Counted from the first letter of the stretch, positions 31,189-40,771 are shown. The stretch: DNA of 64,000 bases from Helicobacter pylori (GCF_009689985.1 NZ_QBAW01000002.1:62001-126000), one strand, 5' to 3'. Program-made: numbers and translations. Notes: generated by a model not told the origin, from the sequence alone.

Positions 31189-32399
31189 TCGTTCAAAAAT
31201 ACGGTGGCACGAGCATGGGTAGCGTGGAAAGGATCCACAATGTCGCTCAAAGGGTTTTAGAAAGCGTTAAATTAGGGCATCAGGTGGTGGTGGTGGTTTC
31301 GGCGATGAGCGGCGAAACCGATAGGCTTTTAGAATTTGGCAAGAATTTTAGCCATAACCCTAACAAGCGAGAAATGGATAGGATTGTAAGCACGGGGGAA
31401 TTGATTTCAAGCGCGGCTTTGAGCATGGCGTTAGAAAGGTATGGGCATAGAGCCATTTCATTGAGCGGGAAAGAAGCAGGCATTTTAACCAGCTCGCATT
31501 TTCAAAACGCCGTGATCCAATCCATTGACACCAAACGCATCGCAGAGCTTTTAGAAAAAAACTACATTGTGGTGATCGCTGGGTTTCAAGGCGCTGATAT
31601 TCAAGGCGAAACAACGACTTTAGGGCGTGGGGGGAGCGATTTGAGCGCGGTCGCTTTAGCCGGGGCTTTAAAAGCGCATTTGTGCGAAATTTATACGGAT
31701 GTGGATGGCATTTATACCACTGATCCGCGCATTGAAGAAAAGGCTCAAAAAATCACGCAAATCAGCTATGATGAAATGCTTGAACTGGCTTCTATGGGGG
31801 CTAAAGTTTTATTAAACCGCTCGGTAGAATTGGCCAAAAAACTCAGCGTGAAGTTAGTGACTCGCAATTCGTTTAACCATAGTGAAGGCACGCTCATTGT
31901 GGCTGAAAAAGACTTTAAAGGAGAACGCATGGAAACCCCTATAGTGAGTGGGATCGCATTGGATAAAAATCAGGCTCGTGTGAGCATGGAGGGCGTAGAA
32001 GACAGGCCAGGCATTGCCGCTGAAATCTTTGGCGCTTTAGCGGAGTATCGTATTAATGTGGATATGATCGTCCAAACGATCGGCAGAGACGGGAAAACCG
32101 ATTTGGATTTTACGATCGTTAAAACCCAAATAGAAGAAACCAAGCAAGCCTTAAAGCCTTTTTTAGCGCAAATGGATTCCATTGATTATGATGAAAATAT
32201 CGCTAAAGTTTCCATAGTGGGCGTGGGCATGAAGTCGCATTCTGGGGTAGCAAGTATCGCTTTTAAAGCCCTAGCCAAAGACAATATCAATATCATGATG
32301 ATTTCTACAAGCGAGATTAAAATTTCGGTTTTGATTGATATTAAATACGCTGAATTAGCCGTTAGAACTTTGCATGCGGTGTATCAACTGGATCAATGA
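31182..32399 (+). CDS. lysC: Aspartokinase
   Basis: First step of lysine/threonine/methionine and diaminopimelate synthesis. 405 aa, kinase domain with [10 protein letters not shown] at the N-terminus, [20 protein letters not shown], and two C-terminal ACT domains (from about residue 260) with [21 protein letters not shown] and [19 protein letters not shown]. Stop overlaps the hobA start (ATGA). Confidence 0.97.
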   Translation: MLIVQKYGGTSMGSVERIHNVAQRVLESVKLGHQVVVVVSAMSGETDRLLEFGKNFSHNPNKREMDRIVSTGELISSAALSMALERYGHRAISLSGKEAGILTSSHFQNAVIQSIDTKRIAELLEKNYIVVIAGFQGADIQGETTTLGRGGSDLSAVALAGALKAHLCEIYTDVDGIYTTDPRIEEKAQKITQISYDEMLELASMGAKVLLNRSVELAKKLSVKLVTRNSFNHSEGTLIVAEKDFKGERMETPIVSGIALDKNQARVSMEGVEDRPGIAAEIFGALAEYRINVDMIVQTIGRDGKTDLDFTIVKTQIEETKQALKPFLAQMDSIDYDENIAKVSIVGVGMKSHSGVASIAFKALAKDNINIMMISTSEIKISVLIDIKYAELAVRTLHAVYQLDQ

Positions 32400-32938
32400 A
32401 AAATTTCTACGACTGGATTAAGGAATTTGTGCGCGATCAAGGGGAATTTATCGCCCAACAAAGCGGGTGGTTGGAATTGGAGCGATCCAGTTATGCCAAA
32501 CTTATTGCGCAAACCATCTCGCATGTGCTTAATGGCGGATCGCTGTTAGTGAGCGCTGATTCTTCTAGGCATTGGTTTTTAAATTACATTCTTTCTAACC
32601 TAAACCCCAAAGATTTAAAAGAGCGCCCCTTATTGTCAGTCATTGATTTTAACGCTTCTTCTTTCTACCCCAAAAACGACGCAAATCTCTCTCTAGCCAC
32701 CATAGAGATGACTTATCAAAACCCCATGTTTTGGCATGTTGGGAGGGTTGAAAATGAAGGCTTGAAAACGATACTACTGAGTAAAATCCCTAGTTTTTTA
32801 TGGCTTTTTGAAGAGCTTAAAGAAGATTGCTTGCTTTTAAAAGAGCATGACATCTTATTGGATTATAAATTATTGCAACTCTTCAAACTCTTTGAAAACG
32901 CGCTTTTTAGCACGCTATACAATAAGATCACTCTGTGA
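32396..32938 (+). CDS. hobA: DnaA-binding replication initiation protein HobA
   Basis: 180 aa. Epsilonproteobacterial structural homologue of DiaA that helps DnaA form the initiation complex at oriC. The assignment rests on its species-conserved location (lysC-hobA-holB) and pattern (YDWIKEFVRDQGEFIAQQ, HVLNGGSLLVSADSSRHW). No active site is expected. Both ends overlap neighbours by 4 bases, so it is translationally coupled. Confidence 0.88.
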   Translation: MKNFYDWIKEFVRDQGEFIAQQSGWLELERSSYAKLIAQTISHVLNGGSLLVSADSSRHWFLNYILSNLNPKDLKERPLLSVIDFNASSFYPKNDANLSLATIEMTYQNPMFWHVGRVENEGLKTILLSKIPSFLWLFEELKEDCLLLKEHDILLDYKLLQLFKLFENALFSTLYNKITL

Positions 32939-33591
32939 AAAACTTCAACCGCCTTATTTATACGGACAATCTTGAAGAGAGCCTAGAAGAGGTTGCAAGT
33001 CTTTTCAGGTGCCACATTAAATTCTACACCGAGATCATTGAAAAAGACAAAAAGGTGATCAAAACTTTTAACAAGGATTTTAAAATAGAGCATGCCAAAG
33101 AAGTTATTTCAAAAGCTCATTTAAAACACAGCGAACCAAACGCCTTTTTAATCGCTGCGCCCAGCTATGGCATAGAAGCCCAAAACGCGCTTTTAAAAAT
33201 TTTAGAAGAACCCCCAAATAATGTTTGTTTTATCATGTTTGCTAAAAGCCCAAACCATGTTTTAGCCACCATTAAATCCCGCTTGATCAAAGAAGACAAA
33301 CGCCAAAAAATCCCCCTAAAACCTTTGGATTTGGATTTATCTAGGTTGGATTTGAAAGACATTTATGCGTTTTTAAAAAATTTAGACAAAGAAAATTTTG
33401 ATTCCAGAGAAAATCAGAGAGAAAGGATTGAAAGCCTGTTAGAGAGTATTCACAGACACCAAATCTATTTGAGCGAGCAAGAATTGCAAGCCTTTGACTT
33501 AGCGATCAAGGCTAACAGCTCTTATTACAAGCTCAGCTATAATCTTTTACCCCTGCTTTTAAGCCTTTTATCCAAAAAGAAAACGCCATGA
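32935..33591 (+). CDS. holB: DNA polymerase III subunit delta'
   Basis: 218 aa, clamp-loader subunit. Short and divergent; recognisable segments are KHSEPNAFLIAAPSYGIEAQ and ALLKILEEPPNNVCFIMFA, with SRLI following, the conserved delta'/tau region. Lacks a Walker A motif, as delta' does. Starts GTG at 32935, overlapping hobA. Confidence 0.88.
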   Translation: MKNFNRLIYTDNLEESLEEVASLFRCHIKFYTEIIEKDKKVIKTFNKDFKIEHAKEVISKAHLKHSEPNAFLIAAPSYGIEAQNALLKILEEPPNNVCFIMFAKSPNHVLATIKSRLIKEDKRQKIPLKPLDLDLSRLDLKDIYAFLKNLDKENFDSRENQRERIESLLESIHRHQIYLSEQELQAFDLAIKANSSYYKLSYNLLPLLLSLLSKKKTP

Positions 33592-34730
33592 TTGTAAAAC
33601 GCCTTAACCCTGATGCGCTCAAAAACGCTTTACAAAAAATAGGTCCAGAAAAGATCGCGCAAGATCGCATGCGCCAAAAAGGCGTTAGCTTTGTTTTTGA
33701 AATCCAACACCTGCCCTTAAGCGCTGCGCTCATTTTAAAGCAAGAGGCCATAAGCGTTGGGGGCGATTTTGCCACGCCAAGAGATTGTATTTTAGCCAAA
33801 GAGCCTTTTTATGATGGGGTGCTGATTGCGAGCGCTAAGCAATTAGAACGCCTTATTGTGAAGTGCCATTCCCAACCCTTTGGGCTTAAACATTTAGTGC
33901 AAGAATTAAAAAGCCATCTCAAAGCCCCTAAGCCTAACGCCCCACAGATCATGGCAATCTTGAATCTCACGCCGGATAGTTTCTATGAAAAGAGCCGTTT
34001 TGATAGCAAAAAAGCACTTGAAGAAATCTATCAATTACTAGAAAAGGGTATCACGCTCATTGATATAGGCGCAGCTAGTTCAAGACCGCAGAGTGAAATC
34101 ATTGATCCAAAAACAGAGCAGGATCGCTTAAAAGAAATTTTATTAGAAATCAAATCCCAAAAACTCTACCAATGCGCCCATTTTAGCATAGACACCTACC
34201 ATGCTAAAACCGCCCAAATGGCTTTGGAGCATTGTTTTTCCATCCTTAATGATGTGAGCGGTTTTAATAGTATTGAAATGCTAGAAGTCGCAAGAGATTA
34301 CCAGCCCACTTGCATTTTAATGCACGCTCAAAAAACCCCCAAAGACATGCAAGAAAATGTTTTTTACCACAATTTGTTTGATGAAATGGATCGCTTCTTT
34401 AAGGAAAAATTAGAGGTTTTAGAAAAATATGCGTTACAAGATATTATTTTAGATATTGGGTTTGGATTCGCTAAATTAAAAGAGCATAATTTAGCCTTAA
34501 TCAAGCATTTAAGCCACTTTCTTAAGTTCAAAAAACCCCTATTGGTGGGAGCGAGTCGTAAAAACACGATCGGGCTTATCACCGGGCGTGAAGTTCAAAA
34601 CCGGCTCGCTGGCACTTTGAGTTTGCATTTAATGGCGCTGCAAAATGGAGCGAGTATTTTAAGAGTGCATGATATTGATGAACATATAGATTTAATCAAA
34701 GTGTTTAAGAGTCTGGAAGAAACGGATTGA
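33588..34730 (+). CDS. folP: Dihydropteroate synthase
   Basis: Folate synthesis: joins p-aminobenzoate to the pterin pyrophosphate. 380 aa, longer than E. coli (282) because of an N-terminal 120-residue extension typical of this group. Catalytic region starts near residue 122: QIMAILNLTPDSFYEKS, then IDIGAASSRPQSEI, ILNDVSGFNS, and the C-terminal PLLVGASRKNTIG with SLHLMALQNGASILRVHD. Overlaps holB by 4 bases. Confidence 0.95.
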   Translation: MIVKRLNPDALKNALQKIGPEKIAQDRMRQKGVSFVFEIQHLPLSAALILKQEAISVGGDFATPRDCILAKEPFYDGVLIASAKQLERLIVKCHSQPFGLKHLVQELKSHLKAPKPNAPQIMAILNLTPDSFYEKSRFDSKKALEEIYQLLEKGITLIDIGAASSRPQSEIIDPKTEQDRLKEILLEIKSQKLYQCAHFSIDTYHAKTAQMALEHCFSILNDVSGFNSIEMLEVARDYQPTCILMHAQKTPKDMQENVFYHNLFDEMDRFFKEKLEVLEKYALQDIILDIGFGFAKLKEHNLALIKHLSHFLKFKKPLLVGASRKNTIGLITGREVQNRLAGTLSLHLMALQNGASILRVHDIDEHIDLIKVFKSLEETD

Positions 34731-34773
34731 ACCCAAATTTGAGTTTTGATCCCGCTGGGCGTTGGTTATCATC

Positions 34774-34793
34774 AAAACGCTCAAAAGCGTTTT
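34774..34793. terminator. Bidirectional terminator folP / flagellar gene
   Basis: Perfect 8-bp stem AAAACGCT/AGCGTTTT with loop CAAA, followed by T-rich sequence on both strands. It lies between the convergent folP and the gene at 34818. Confidence 0.75.
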
Positions 34794-34817
34794 TAATGAT
34801 CAATCCTTGATTAATCT

Positions 34818-35279
34818 TTAAAGGATCACATCCATCGTTGAAGGGTTGTTGTAAGCGTTTTGGTAGCGTTGCAAAAAAGCGTTATGGTTGGTAGCGTTAA
34901 AGGTTTGTAGGGCTTTTTTGTGCAAGCCATTTACCGGTTGTTTGGGGGCGTTTTCCACTTCTTTAGAGAATTTCCCATTATAAAAATCCGTCAAACTATA
35001 GAGCGACTGAGCGGCAAGGCGTTTTTGGCTCTCATCCATTCCGGCCGTGGCCCTTAAAAAAGCCTCATACTCTCTATCGCTCATCAATTCTAAAACCAAA
35101 AAGCCGTAAGTCTCTCGCTTGTCAGGGTTAAAGGGGAGGTTTTCTGTTGGAGCGTCCTTTTTTTCTCGCTCTACTTTTTCTGTGCTTTCAATAGGAGCTA
35201 GGTCTTCTTTAGGAGCGCTTTTAGCGTTTAAAAGCCCGTAGAGGTTAGAATCAAACTGATTGATAGAAGAAACAGCCAT
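34818..35279 (-). CDS. Putative flagellar-associated protein (RpoN-regulated, FlgJ-like suggested)
   Basis: 153 aa, soluble, charged N-terminal half with no signal peptide (MAVSSINQFDSNLYGLLN...), then a helical part (YGFLVLELMSDREYEAFLRA and AAQSLYSLTDFYNGK). I do not recognise a catalytic domain. A sigma-54-type promoter lies 37 bases upstream, and I recall this locus among the class 2, RpoN-dependent flagellar genes of H. pylori. A FlgJ-like rod role has been proposed; that is inference. Confidence 0.7.
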   Translation of the reverse strand: MAVSSINQFDSNLYGLLNAKSAPKEDLAPIESTEKVEREKKDAPTENLPFNPDKRETYGFLVLELMSDREYEAFLRATAGMDESQKRLAAQSLYSLTDFYNGKFSKEVENAPKQPVNGLHKKALQTFNATNHNAFLQRYQNAYNNPSTMDVIL

Positions 35280-35316
35280 GTGAATTTCCTGAAATTGAAT
35301 TTTACGCTGATATTAA

Positions 35317-35330
35317 GCAAAATCCATTCC
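35317..35330 (-). promoter_or_regulatory. Sigma-54 (RpoN) promoter
   Basis: Minus strand TAGGGAATGGATTTTGCTTA: GG at 35330-35329, ten bases, then GC at 35318-35317, inside TTTTGCTT, matching the -24/-12 GG-N10-GC rule. Distance to the ATG (35279) is about 37 bases, with the expected start near 35304. Drives the flagellar-associated gene. Confidence 0.75.
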
Positions 35331-35403
35331 CTAATGAGACTAAAAAAATTTAAAAAGCTTAAAAGAGTTTTCTAATAGTGGCATTCAAACCCTTTAAAAA
35401 GGG

Positions 35404-35522
35404 TCTAGGAGTTTATTTTCAAAAAGGATTCGTGTTTTTATGTTTTCATATTTCTATAAGGAGTTTGAAATGCTGAAGCTTCTAGAATGATTCTAGACAA
35501 AACAAAAGGTAAAACTCCTAGA
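35404..35522. other. Structured non-coding element with closing 11-bp stem
   Basis: TCTAGGAGTTT (35404-35414) is the exact reverse complement of AAACTCCTAGA (35512-35522), so a transcript of this span could close on itself. Inside are a 17-base near-palindrome TCTAGAAT-g-ATTCTAGA (35481-35497) and a 16-codon ORF (35440-35490, MFSYFYKEFEMLKLLE). It lies in the 370-base divergent gap between the flagellar gene and the EamA gene; the rest of the gap is AT-rich. Confidence 0.4.
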
Positions 35523-35600
35523 ACATTGTTATAACATGATTTTACCAATCAATGCAACTTTTATACTTTTAGAGCTTAAAAACTTTAAGTCTTAATTAGA

Positions 35601-35628
35601 GATTTTAGGTTAAACTACCCTAAAAATC
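35601..35628 (+). other. Hairpin just before the EamA gene
   Basis: GATTTTAGG pairs with CCTAAAAATC (one bulged A) around an 8-10-nt loop, ending 21 bases before the ATG at 35650. Could influence translation or be an attenuator. Confidence 0.35.
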
Positions 35629-35649
35629 TTTAATCTATGAGCAAAAAGC

Positions 35650-36546
35650 ATGCGTAATACCATTTTATTTGGCGTTTCAATGATACTCTTGGCGAATTTA
35701 TGCTTTGGAATCATGAGCGCGTTTGTTAAAATCACAGCGGATTATTTTTCCCCTATGGAAAATGTGTTTTACCGCTCCATTACCATGACGCTTTTACTCT
35801 TGCTTATTTATCCTTTCAAACCCTACCGCTTGAAGAGTTACAAACAAGGCGGTTTTAAAAAGCTCGCTTTTAGGGTCGTTGTGGGGGGTTTAGCCATGCT
35901 AGCGTTTTTTTATAATATTGAAAAAATTTCGCTCGCTACAGCAACGGCTTTTTCGCAATGCGCGCCGATTTATACGGTGCTTCTTTCCCCTTTTCTTTTG
36001 AAAGAAAAGCTCAAAAGAAGCGCGTTAATTTCTGCATGCATCGGGCTAGTGGGGGTGGTGTTGATTTCAGATCCTAGCGTGGAAAATGTGGGGCCGGTTG
36101 AAATTATTATGGGCTTATTGAGCGGGATCTTTGTGTCTTTAGCGTATATCACTTTAAGGGATTTGAGGGAATATTATGACAAACAAGCCGTGATTTTAGC
36201 GTTCGCCTTTGGCATGAGCCTTCTTGGGTTAGCGGGCATGTTCATTGATATTCCTTTTTTATCCACAGGCATTCATATCCCTAGAAAAGAAGACATTTTG
36301 TGGATTTCTTTAATAGGGATTAGCGGGACTTTAGGGCAGTATTTCTTAACTTATGCTTACATGAACGCTCCTGCTGGAATCATTGCCCCGATTGAATACA
36401 CCCGCATTGTTTGGGGGCTGTTGTTTGGGCTGTATTTGGGCGATACATTTTTGGATCTTAAAAGCTCTTTGGGGGTGGCTTTGATTTTATGTTCAGGCTT
36501 ACTCATTGCCTTGCCCGCTCTTTTAAAAGAATTAAAAAAAATTTAA
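35650..36546 (+). CDS. EamA/DMT-family transporter
   Basis: 298 aa with about ten membrane helices and two EamA repeats (ILLANLCFGIMSAFVKI with PMENVFYRSI; second from about residue 155). Closest in style to RhaT/YdcZ-type drug/metabolite exporters, such as threonine or S-adenosylmethionine carriers; substrate unknown. No ribosome binding site stronger than gagc. The next gene starts 3 bases after its stop. Confidence 0.85.
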   Translation: MRNTILFGVSMILLANLCFGIMSAFVKITADYFSPMENVFYRSITMTLLLLLIYPFKPYRLKSYKQGGFKKLAFRVVVGGLAMLAFFYNIEKISLATATAFSQCAPIYTVLLSPFLLKEKLKRSALISACIGLVGVVLISDPSVENVGPVEIIMGLLSGIFVSLAYITLRDLREYYDKQAVILAFAFGMSLLGLAGMFIDIPFLSTGIHIPRKEDILWISLIGISGTLGQYFLTYAYMNAPAGIIAPIEYTRIVWGLLFGLYLGDTFLDLKSSLGVALILCSGLLIALPALLKELKKI

Positions 36547-36549
36547 GTC

Positions 36550-37797
36550 ATGCAACTAAGCCCCTTACAAAGCGCTCTGTTATATTTTAGCTACTTTATT
36601 TATCCAGAGAAAAAAACAAGAATCTTTGATTTAAGCGATTTAGTCTTTATCGTCATGGTTTTTTTAGTCCTGGCTTTGGGGCTGTTGATGAGTAAAGAAA
36701 TTTCTATCAGCTACAATGAAGCGAAGGATTTTTTTTATAGCAGCGCATGGTTTGTTCAAATCGCTCAAAAAAGCACCGCCATTTTAGGTCAAAACGATTT
36801 GGCTTTGAGATTGCCTTTTTTGATCGCTCATCTCATTAACATGTTTTTATTTTATTTAATAGGGCGAAAGATTTTAAAAAAGCCTAAAGACGCTCTCTAT
36901 GTGGTATTGACTTACGCTTTATTGCCTGGAGTGAATCTCTTTGCGATTTTATTGGCTAAAAGCGTGTTGGTGTTAAGCCTTGGGCTTTTGATTAGCTATT
37001 TATATATCAAAACCCAAAAAATCCCTTATTTAACCCTTAGCGCTTGCGCGTTTTTAGACGGCACGTTCATCCCGCTTTTACTAGGGGTTTTTGCCTACGC
37101 TTTAAGAAAACGCTATTTTAAGAGCGCGATCTTTATTTTGGTGGTTTTAATTGTGAATACCGCTCTTTTTAGCGGGAGTTTCAATAAGGGCTTGCCTAGT
37201 GGGTATTTTATAGACACATGTTTAGAACTCATGCTTTTATATTCGCCCTTATTGTTCCTCTACTACCCTTATACGCTCTATAAAGCCCTTTTGGATAAAA
37301 AGCCATCGTTACTGGCCTTTATGAGCGCAAGCGGTTGGCTTTTCCCTTTGCTTTTGAGCATGCGCCAAGAGATAGATTTAAGAACTTTCGCCCCCTTAGC
37401 GTTAATCGGTTTGCCTTTGTTTGTTAAAAGCGTTTTGAATAGCCTTAGGGTGCGTTTAAAGGAATTTAGGGGTCAGTATTATTTGCGCGTTTTCAGTTTG
37501 TATCTTTTAATGCTCACTGAAACGCTTTTTTTATGGGGGAGTAAAATTTCTGGCGCTAATGAAAAATTATTAAACCGGCATTTCTTAGCCAAAGAAGTCG
37601 CTACAGCCTTGCAATTAAGGGGCATCCATCAAATCCGCACTAACGATAAACAGCTCGCTTTAAGGCTTCAATTTTATGGTATTAAAGAGGGGGGGAGGTT
37701 AAGACTGATTAACACTAAGATTTCTAAAAAACGCCCTGATATTACAATTATCTACGCTGATAAAATTCTACAATCTTATAGTTTGGTGCGCCATTAA
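36550..37797 (+). CDS. Integral membrane protein, possible GT-C (ArnT/PMT-like) glycosyltransferase
   Basis: 415 aa with nine or more helices. LVFIVMVFLVLALGLLMS opens the membrane part; an ISYNEAKDFFYSSAW loop after the first helix resembles the acidic loop of GT-C enzymes, and NDLALRLPFLIAHLINMF the following helix. It probably transfers sugar or phosphoethanolamine from a lipid donor, but this is inference. Third in the plus-strand set with EamA, DUF507. Confidence 0.6.
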   Translation: MQLSPLQSALLYFSYFIYPEKKTRIFDLSDLVFIVMVFLVLALGLLMSKEISISYNEAKDFFYSSAWFVQIAQKSTAILGQNDLALRLPFLIAHLINMFLFYLIGRKILKKPKDALYVVLTYALLPGVNLFAILLAKSVLVLSLGLLISYLYIKTQKIPYLTLSACAFLDGTFIPLLLGVFAYALRKRYFKSAIFILVVLIVNTALFSGSFNKGLPSGYFIDTCLELMLLYSPLLFLYYPYTLYKALLDKKPSLLAFMSASGWLFPLLLSMRQEIDLRTFAPLALIGLPLFVKSVLNSLRVRLKEFRGQYYLRVFSLYLLMLTETLFLWGSKISGANEKLLNRHFLAKEVATALQLRGIHQIRTNDKQLALRLQFYGIKEGGRLRLINTKISKKRPDITIIYADKILQSYSLVRH

Positions 37798-37875
37798 ATT
37801 AATTCTTTAAAAAGCGTTTTATCTAAAAAACGATAAAATACACTCTAAAAATAAATAAAATATGCGAGAAAAATC

Positions 37876-38427
37876 ATGAGACTCAAACTAACCCATATAA
37901 ACCATATAAGCCATAAGATTGCCAACGACTTTATCCATTCAAAATTATTAGAATTAAAAGCCCCTAGAGAATTGTTGTGCGAATTGATAGAGGGGATTTT
38001 GGAAAAAAGCGTTAAAAAAGAAAACGCCATAGATGAGCAAGCCAGAGAGCTTTTAGAAGAAAACACCGATGAGATAGAATTCATGCGGATGGATGAAAGA
38101 CAGCTTTTTTGGATGATTAAAAGACAGATCGCTCAAAAAGAGGGCTTCCATTTGTTTTGGGAAGAAAGGTGTAACGATTTATCACACCAGATTTTGAATA
38201 AAATCTTAGATGAAGATTTGATCATGTTTAGCGTGTCTGAAAATTTGATAAGGAATTTGATTTACAAATCTATTGACACCTATTCTAAAGCGTATGAAAG
38301 CATTGAAAATGAAGTGCATGAAAAAATCAAGCATTATAAACGCAAATTACCCGTAGGGAGCGATGAATACGAGTTGGTGTTTGAAAGGCTCTATGAAGAA
38401 GAATTAAGACGCAAGGGCTTCTTATAA
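37876..38427 (+). CDS. DUF507-family protein
   Basis: 183 aa, helical and charged, two related halves (MRLKLTHINHISHKIANDF with LIEGILEKSVKKENAIDEQA; then KIKHYKRKLPVGSDEYELVF). This matches my memory of DUF507, function unknown. It overlaps the carA start by one base (ATAATG), so it is coupled with it. Confidence 0.75.
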   Translation: MRLKLTHINHISHKIANDFIHSKLLELKAPRELLCELIEGILEKSVKKENAIDEQARELLEENTDEIEFMRMDERQLFWMIKRQIAQKEGFHLFWEERCNDLSHQILNKILDEDLIMFSVSENLIRNLIYKSIDTYSKAYESIENEVHEKIKHYKRKLPVGSDEYELVFERLYEEELRRKGFL

Positions 38428-39554
38428 TGGTCTCTCTCTATTTAGAAAACGGGCTTTTTTTACAAGCGCAGAGTTTTGGGGCTAGCGGCACACAAGTGGG
38501 CGAGCTTGTTTTTAACACTTCTATGAGCGGCTATCAAGAAGTCATTAGCGACCCTAGCTATAAAGGGCAATTTGTGGTTTTTAGCATGCCTGAAATTGGG
38601 GTTGTGGGCGCTAATTCTAAAGATGATGAATCCTTTTTTTCATGCGCAGGGGTTTTAGCGCGCCATTACAACGAATTTTTTTCTAATTCAAGGGCGGATT
38701 TTAGCTTGAGCGTTTATTTAAAAAAGCGCGGTGTTTTAGGGATTTGCGGGGTTAATACCAGGAGTTTGATTAAAACCTTACGCCATCATGGGTGCTTGAT
38801 GATGGTCGCTTCCACGATCGAGCATGACAAAAACAAGCTTGAAAAAATTTTAAAAAACGCCCCTAGAATTTCTCACTCCCCCTTAGTGTCTAGCGTTTCT
38901 ACGCAAAAAATCACCACGCACCAGCGCGCGGCTTTTGATTTCAAAACCCTAGATTACAAGCCTTTTGATGAAAAAACCTCTCATAAAATTATTGCGGTGC
39001 TAGACTTTGGGGCTAAGGGCAATATTTTAAACGAGCTTCAAAATGTGGGGTTAAAAGCCCTTATTTACCCGCACCACACTAAAGCGAACGAGCTGATTGA
39101 GGCCTATGAAAAAAAAGAAATTAGCGGGATTTTTCTCTCTAACGGGCCAGGCGATCCTTTGAGTTTGCAACAAGAAATTGAAGAAATCAAACAACTCATT
39201 AACGCTAAAATCCCCATGTTTGGCATTTGCTTAGGGCATCAATTGCTCTCTATCGCGCAAGGCTACCCTACTTACAAGCTCAAATTTGGCCATCATGGGA
39301 GCAACCACCCCGTTAAAAACCTAAAAACAAACGCCGTTGAAATCACCGCGCAAAACCACAACTATTGCGTCCCTGAAGAAATTGAAGAAATCGCTATTAT
39401 CACGCACCGCAATCTTTTTGACAACACCATTGAGGGCGTGCGTTATAAAAATGCTCCCATTATTTCTGTCCAGCACCACCCAGAAAGCAGCCCCGGCCCC
39501 AAAGAGAGCCGCTATATTTTTAAGGAATTTGTGGAATTGTTAAAGGGTTTTTAG
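38427..39554 (+). CDS. carA: Carbamoyl-phosphate synthase small subunit
   Basis: Glutamine amidotransferase subunit for pyrimidine and arginine synthesis. 375 aa. N-terminal domain begins MVSLYLENGLFLQAQSFGA; class I amidotransferase nucleophile C268 in FGICLGHQLL, with the HH dyad at VQHHPESSPGP. Full length. No carB adjacent in this window. Confidence 0.96.
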   Translation: MVSLYLENGLFLQAQSFGASGTQVGELVFNTSMSGYQEVISDPSYKGQFVVFSMPEIGVVGANSKDDESFFSCAGVLARHYNEFFSNSRADFSLSVYLKKRGVLGICGVNTRSLIKTLRHHGCLMMVASTIEHDKNKLEKILKNAPRISHSPLVSSVSTQKITTHQRAAFDFKTLDYKPFDEKTSHKIIAVLDFGAKGNILNELQNVGLKALIYPHHTKANELIEAYEKKEISGIFLSNGPGDPLSLQQEIEEIKQLINAKIPMFGICLGHQLLSIAQGYPTYKLKFGHHGSNHPVKNLKTNAVEITAQNHNYCVPEEIEEIAIITHRNLFDNTIEGVRYKNAPIISVQHHPESSPGPKESRYIFKEFVELLKGF

Positions 39555-39671
39555 GGGTTTTTTAAAACAGCACCTATAGAAGTTGAAAAAGCGCTTTAAA
39601 AATAGATTTAAATCTTTTTATCAAAAAATCTCGCATTTACTCTAAATTAGTTTTCTTGCAATAGTATTCTC

Positions 39672-39698
39672 TCGCAATAACTATTATTGTTATTGCGA
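39672..39698. promoter_or_regulatory. Inverted repeat upstream of amiF
   Basis: Perfect 10-bp arms TCGCAATAAC/GTTATTGCGA around TATTATT, ending 24 bases before the amiF ATG. It lies within an AT-rich upstream region, as an operator or 5' leader hairpin would. It is not a NikR box, which needs TATTATT-N11-AATAATA. Confidence 0.55.
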
Positions 39699-39721
39699 TA
39701 AAACTTTTAGAAGGAGTTATT

Positions 39722-40726
39722 ATGGGAAGTATCGGTAGTATGGGCAAACCTATTGAAGGGTTTTTAGTGGCAGCCATTCAGTTTCCTGTGCCAATTGTCA
39801 ATAGCCGTAAGGATATTGATCACAATATTGAAAGCATTATTAGAACCTTGCATGCGACTAAAGCGGGGTATCCGGGAGTGGAACTTATCATTTTCCCTGA
39901 ATATAGCACGCAAGGTTTGAATACCGCTAAGTGGCTCAGTGAAGAGTTTTTATTAGATGTCCCGGGTAAAGAGACAGAAGCTTACGCTCAAGCGTGTAAA
40001 GAGGCGAAAGTTTATGGTGTTTTTTCAATCATGGAACGCAATCCTGATTCTAACAAAAACCCCTACAACACCGCTATTATCATTGATCCGCAAGGTAAAA
40101 TCATTTTAAAATACCGCAAGCTATTCCCATGGAATCCCATTGAACCATGGTATCCTGGGGATTTAGGAATGCCTGTGTGCGAGGGGCCGGGCGGATCAAA
40201 ATTAGCCGTGTGCATTTGCCATGACGGCATGATTCCAGAGCTCGCTAGAGAAGCGGCCTATAAAGGGTGCAATGTGTATATCCGCATTTCAGGCTATAGC
40301 ACTCAAGTCAATGATCAATGGATTTTGACCAACCGCTCCAACGCATGGCACAATTTGATGTATACCGTGAGCGTGAATTTAGCCGGCTATGATAATGTCT
40401 TTTACTACTTTGGCGAAGGGCAAATCTGTAACTTTGATGGCACGACTCTTGTTCAAGGGCACCGCAACCCTTGGGAGATTGTAACCGGGGAAATCTACCC
40501 TAAAATGGCAGACAACGCCCGCTTAAGCTGGGGCTTAGAAAACAACATTTACAACCTAGGCCATAGAGGGTATGTGGCTAAACCGGGCGGAGAACATGAC
40601 GCAGGCTTAACCTACATCAAAGACTTAGCCGCTGGTAAATACAAATTGCCTTGGGAAGATCACATGAAAATCAAAGACGGCTCTATTTATGGCTACCCTA
40701 CCACCGGTGGGCGTTTTGGGAAATAA
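39722..40726 (+). CDS. amiF: Formamidase
   Basis: Hydrolyses formamide to formate and ammonia; part of H. pylori acid and nitrogen metabolism. 334 aa nitrilase-fold enzyme with the catalytic triad Glu in FPEYSTQG (residue about 60), Lys in [10 protein letters not shown] (about 133) and Cys166 in [14 protein letters not shown]. Start ATG follows aaggag. In this organism it is regulated by Fur and ArsRS; the upstream palindrome may be relevant. Confidence 0.97.
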   Translation: MGSIGSMGKPIEGFLVAAIQFPVPIVNSRKDIDHNIESIIRTLHATKAGYPGVELIIFPEYSTQGLNTAKWLSEEFLLDVPGKETEAYAQACKEAKVYGVFSIMERNPDSNKNPYNTAIIIDPQGKIILKYRKLFPWNPIEPWYPGDLGMPVCEGPGGSKLAVCICHDGMIPELAREAAYKGCNVYIRISGYSTQVNDQWILTNRSNAWHNLMYTVSVNLAGYDNVFYYFGEGQICNFDGTTLVQGHRNPWEIVTGEIYPKMADNARLSWGLENNIYNLGHRGYVAKPGGEHDAGLTYIKDLAAGKYKLPWEDHMKIKDGSIYGYPTTGGRFGK

Positions 40727-40745
40727 TCCCTAACCTTATATTTTG

Positions 40746-40771
40746 CTAGAACCTATTTTTAAAGGTTCTAG
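40746..40771 (+). terminator. Terminator after amiF
   Basis: Perfect 9-bp stem CTAGAACCT/AGGTTCTAG with 8-nt AT loop, followed by TTTCTCC. Confidence 0.6.

Noticed and set aside
35440..35490. AapA-type toxin
   Set aside because: The 16-residue peptide has no similarity to the basic, hydrophobic AapA peptides I remember; only the paired-end RNA shape is alike.
39682..39697. NikR operator at amiF
   Set aside because: TATTATT is present but no AATAATA follows at 11 bases; the visible palindrome has other arms.
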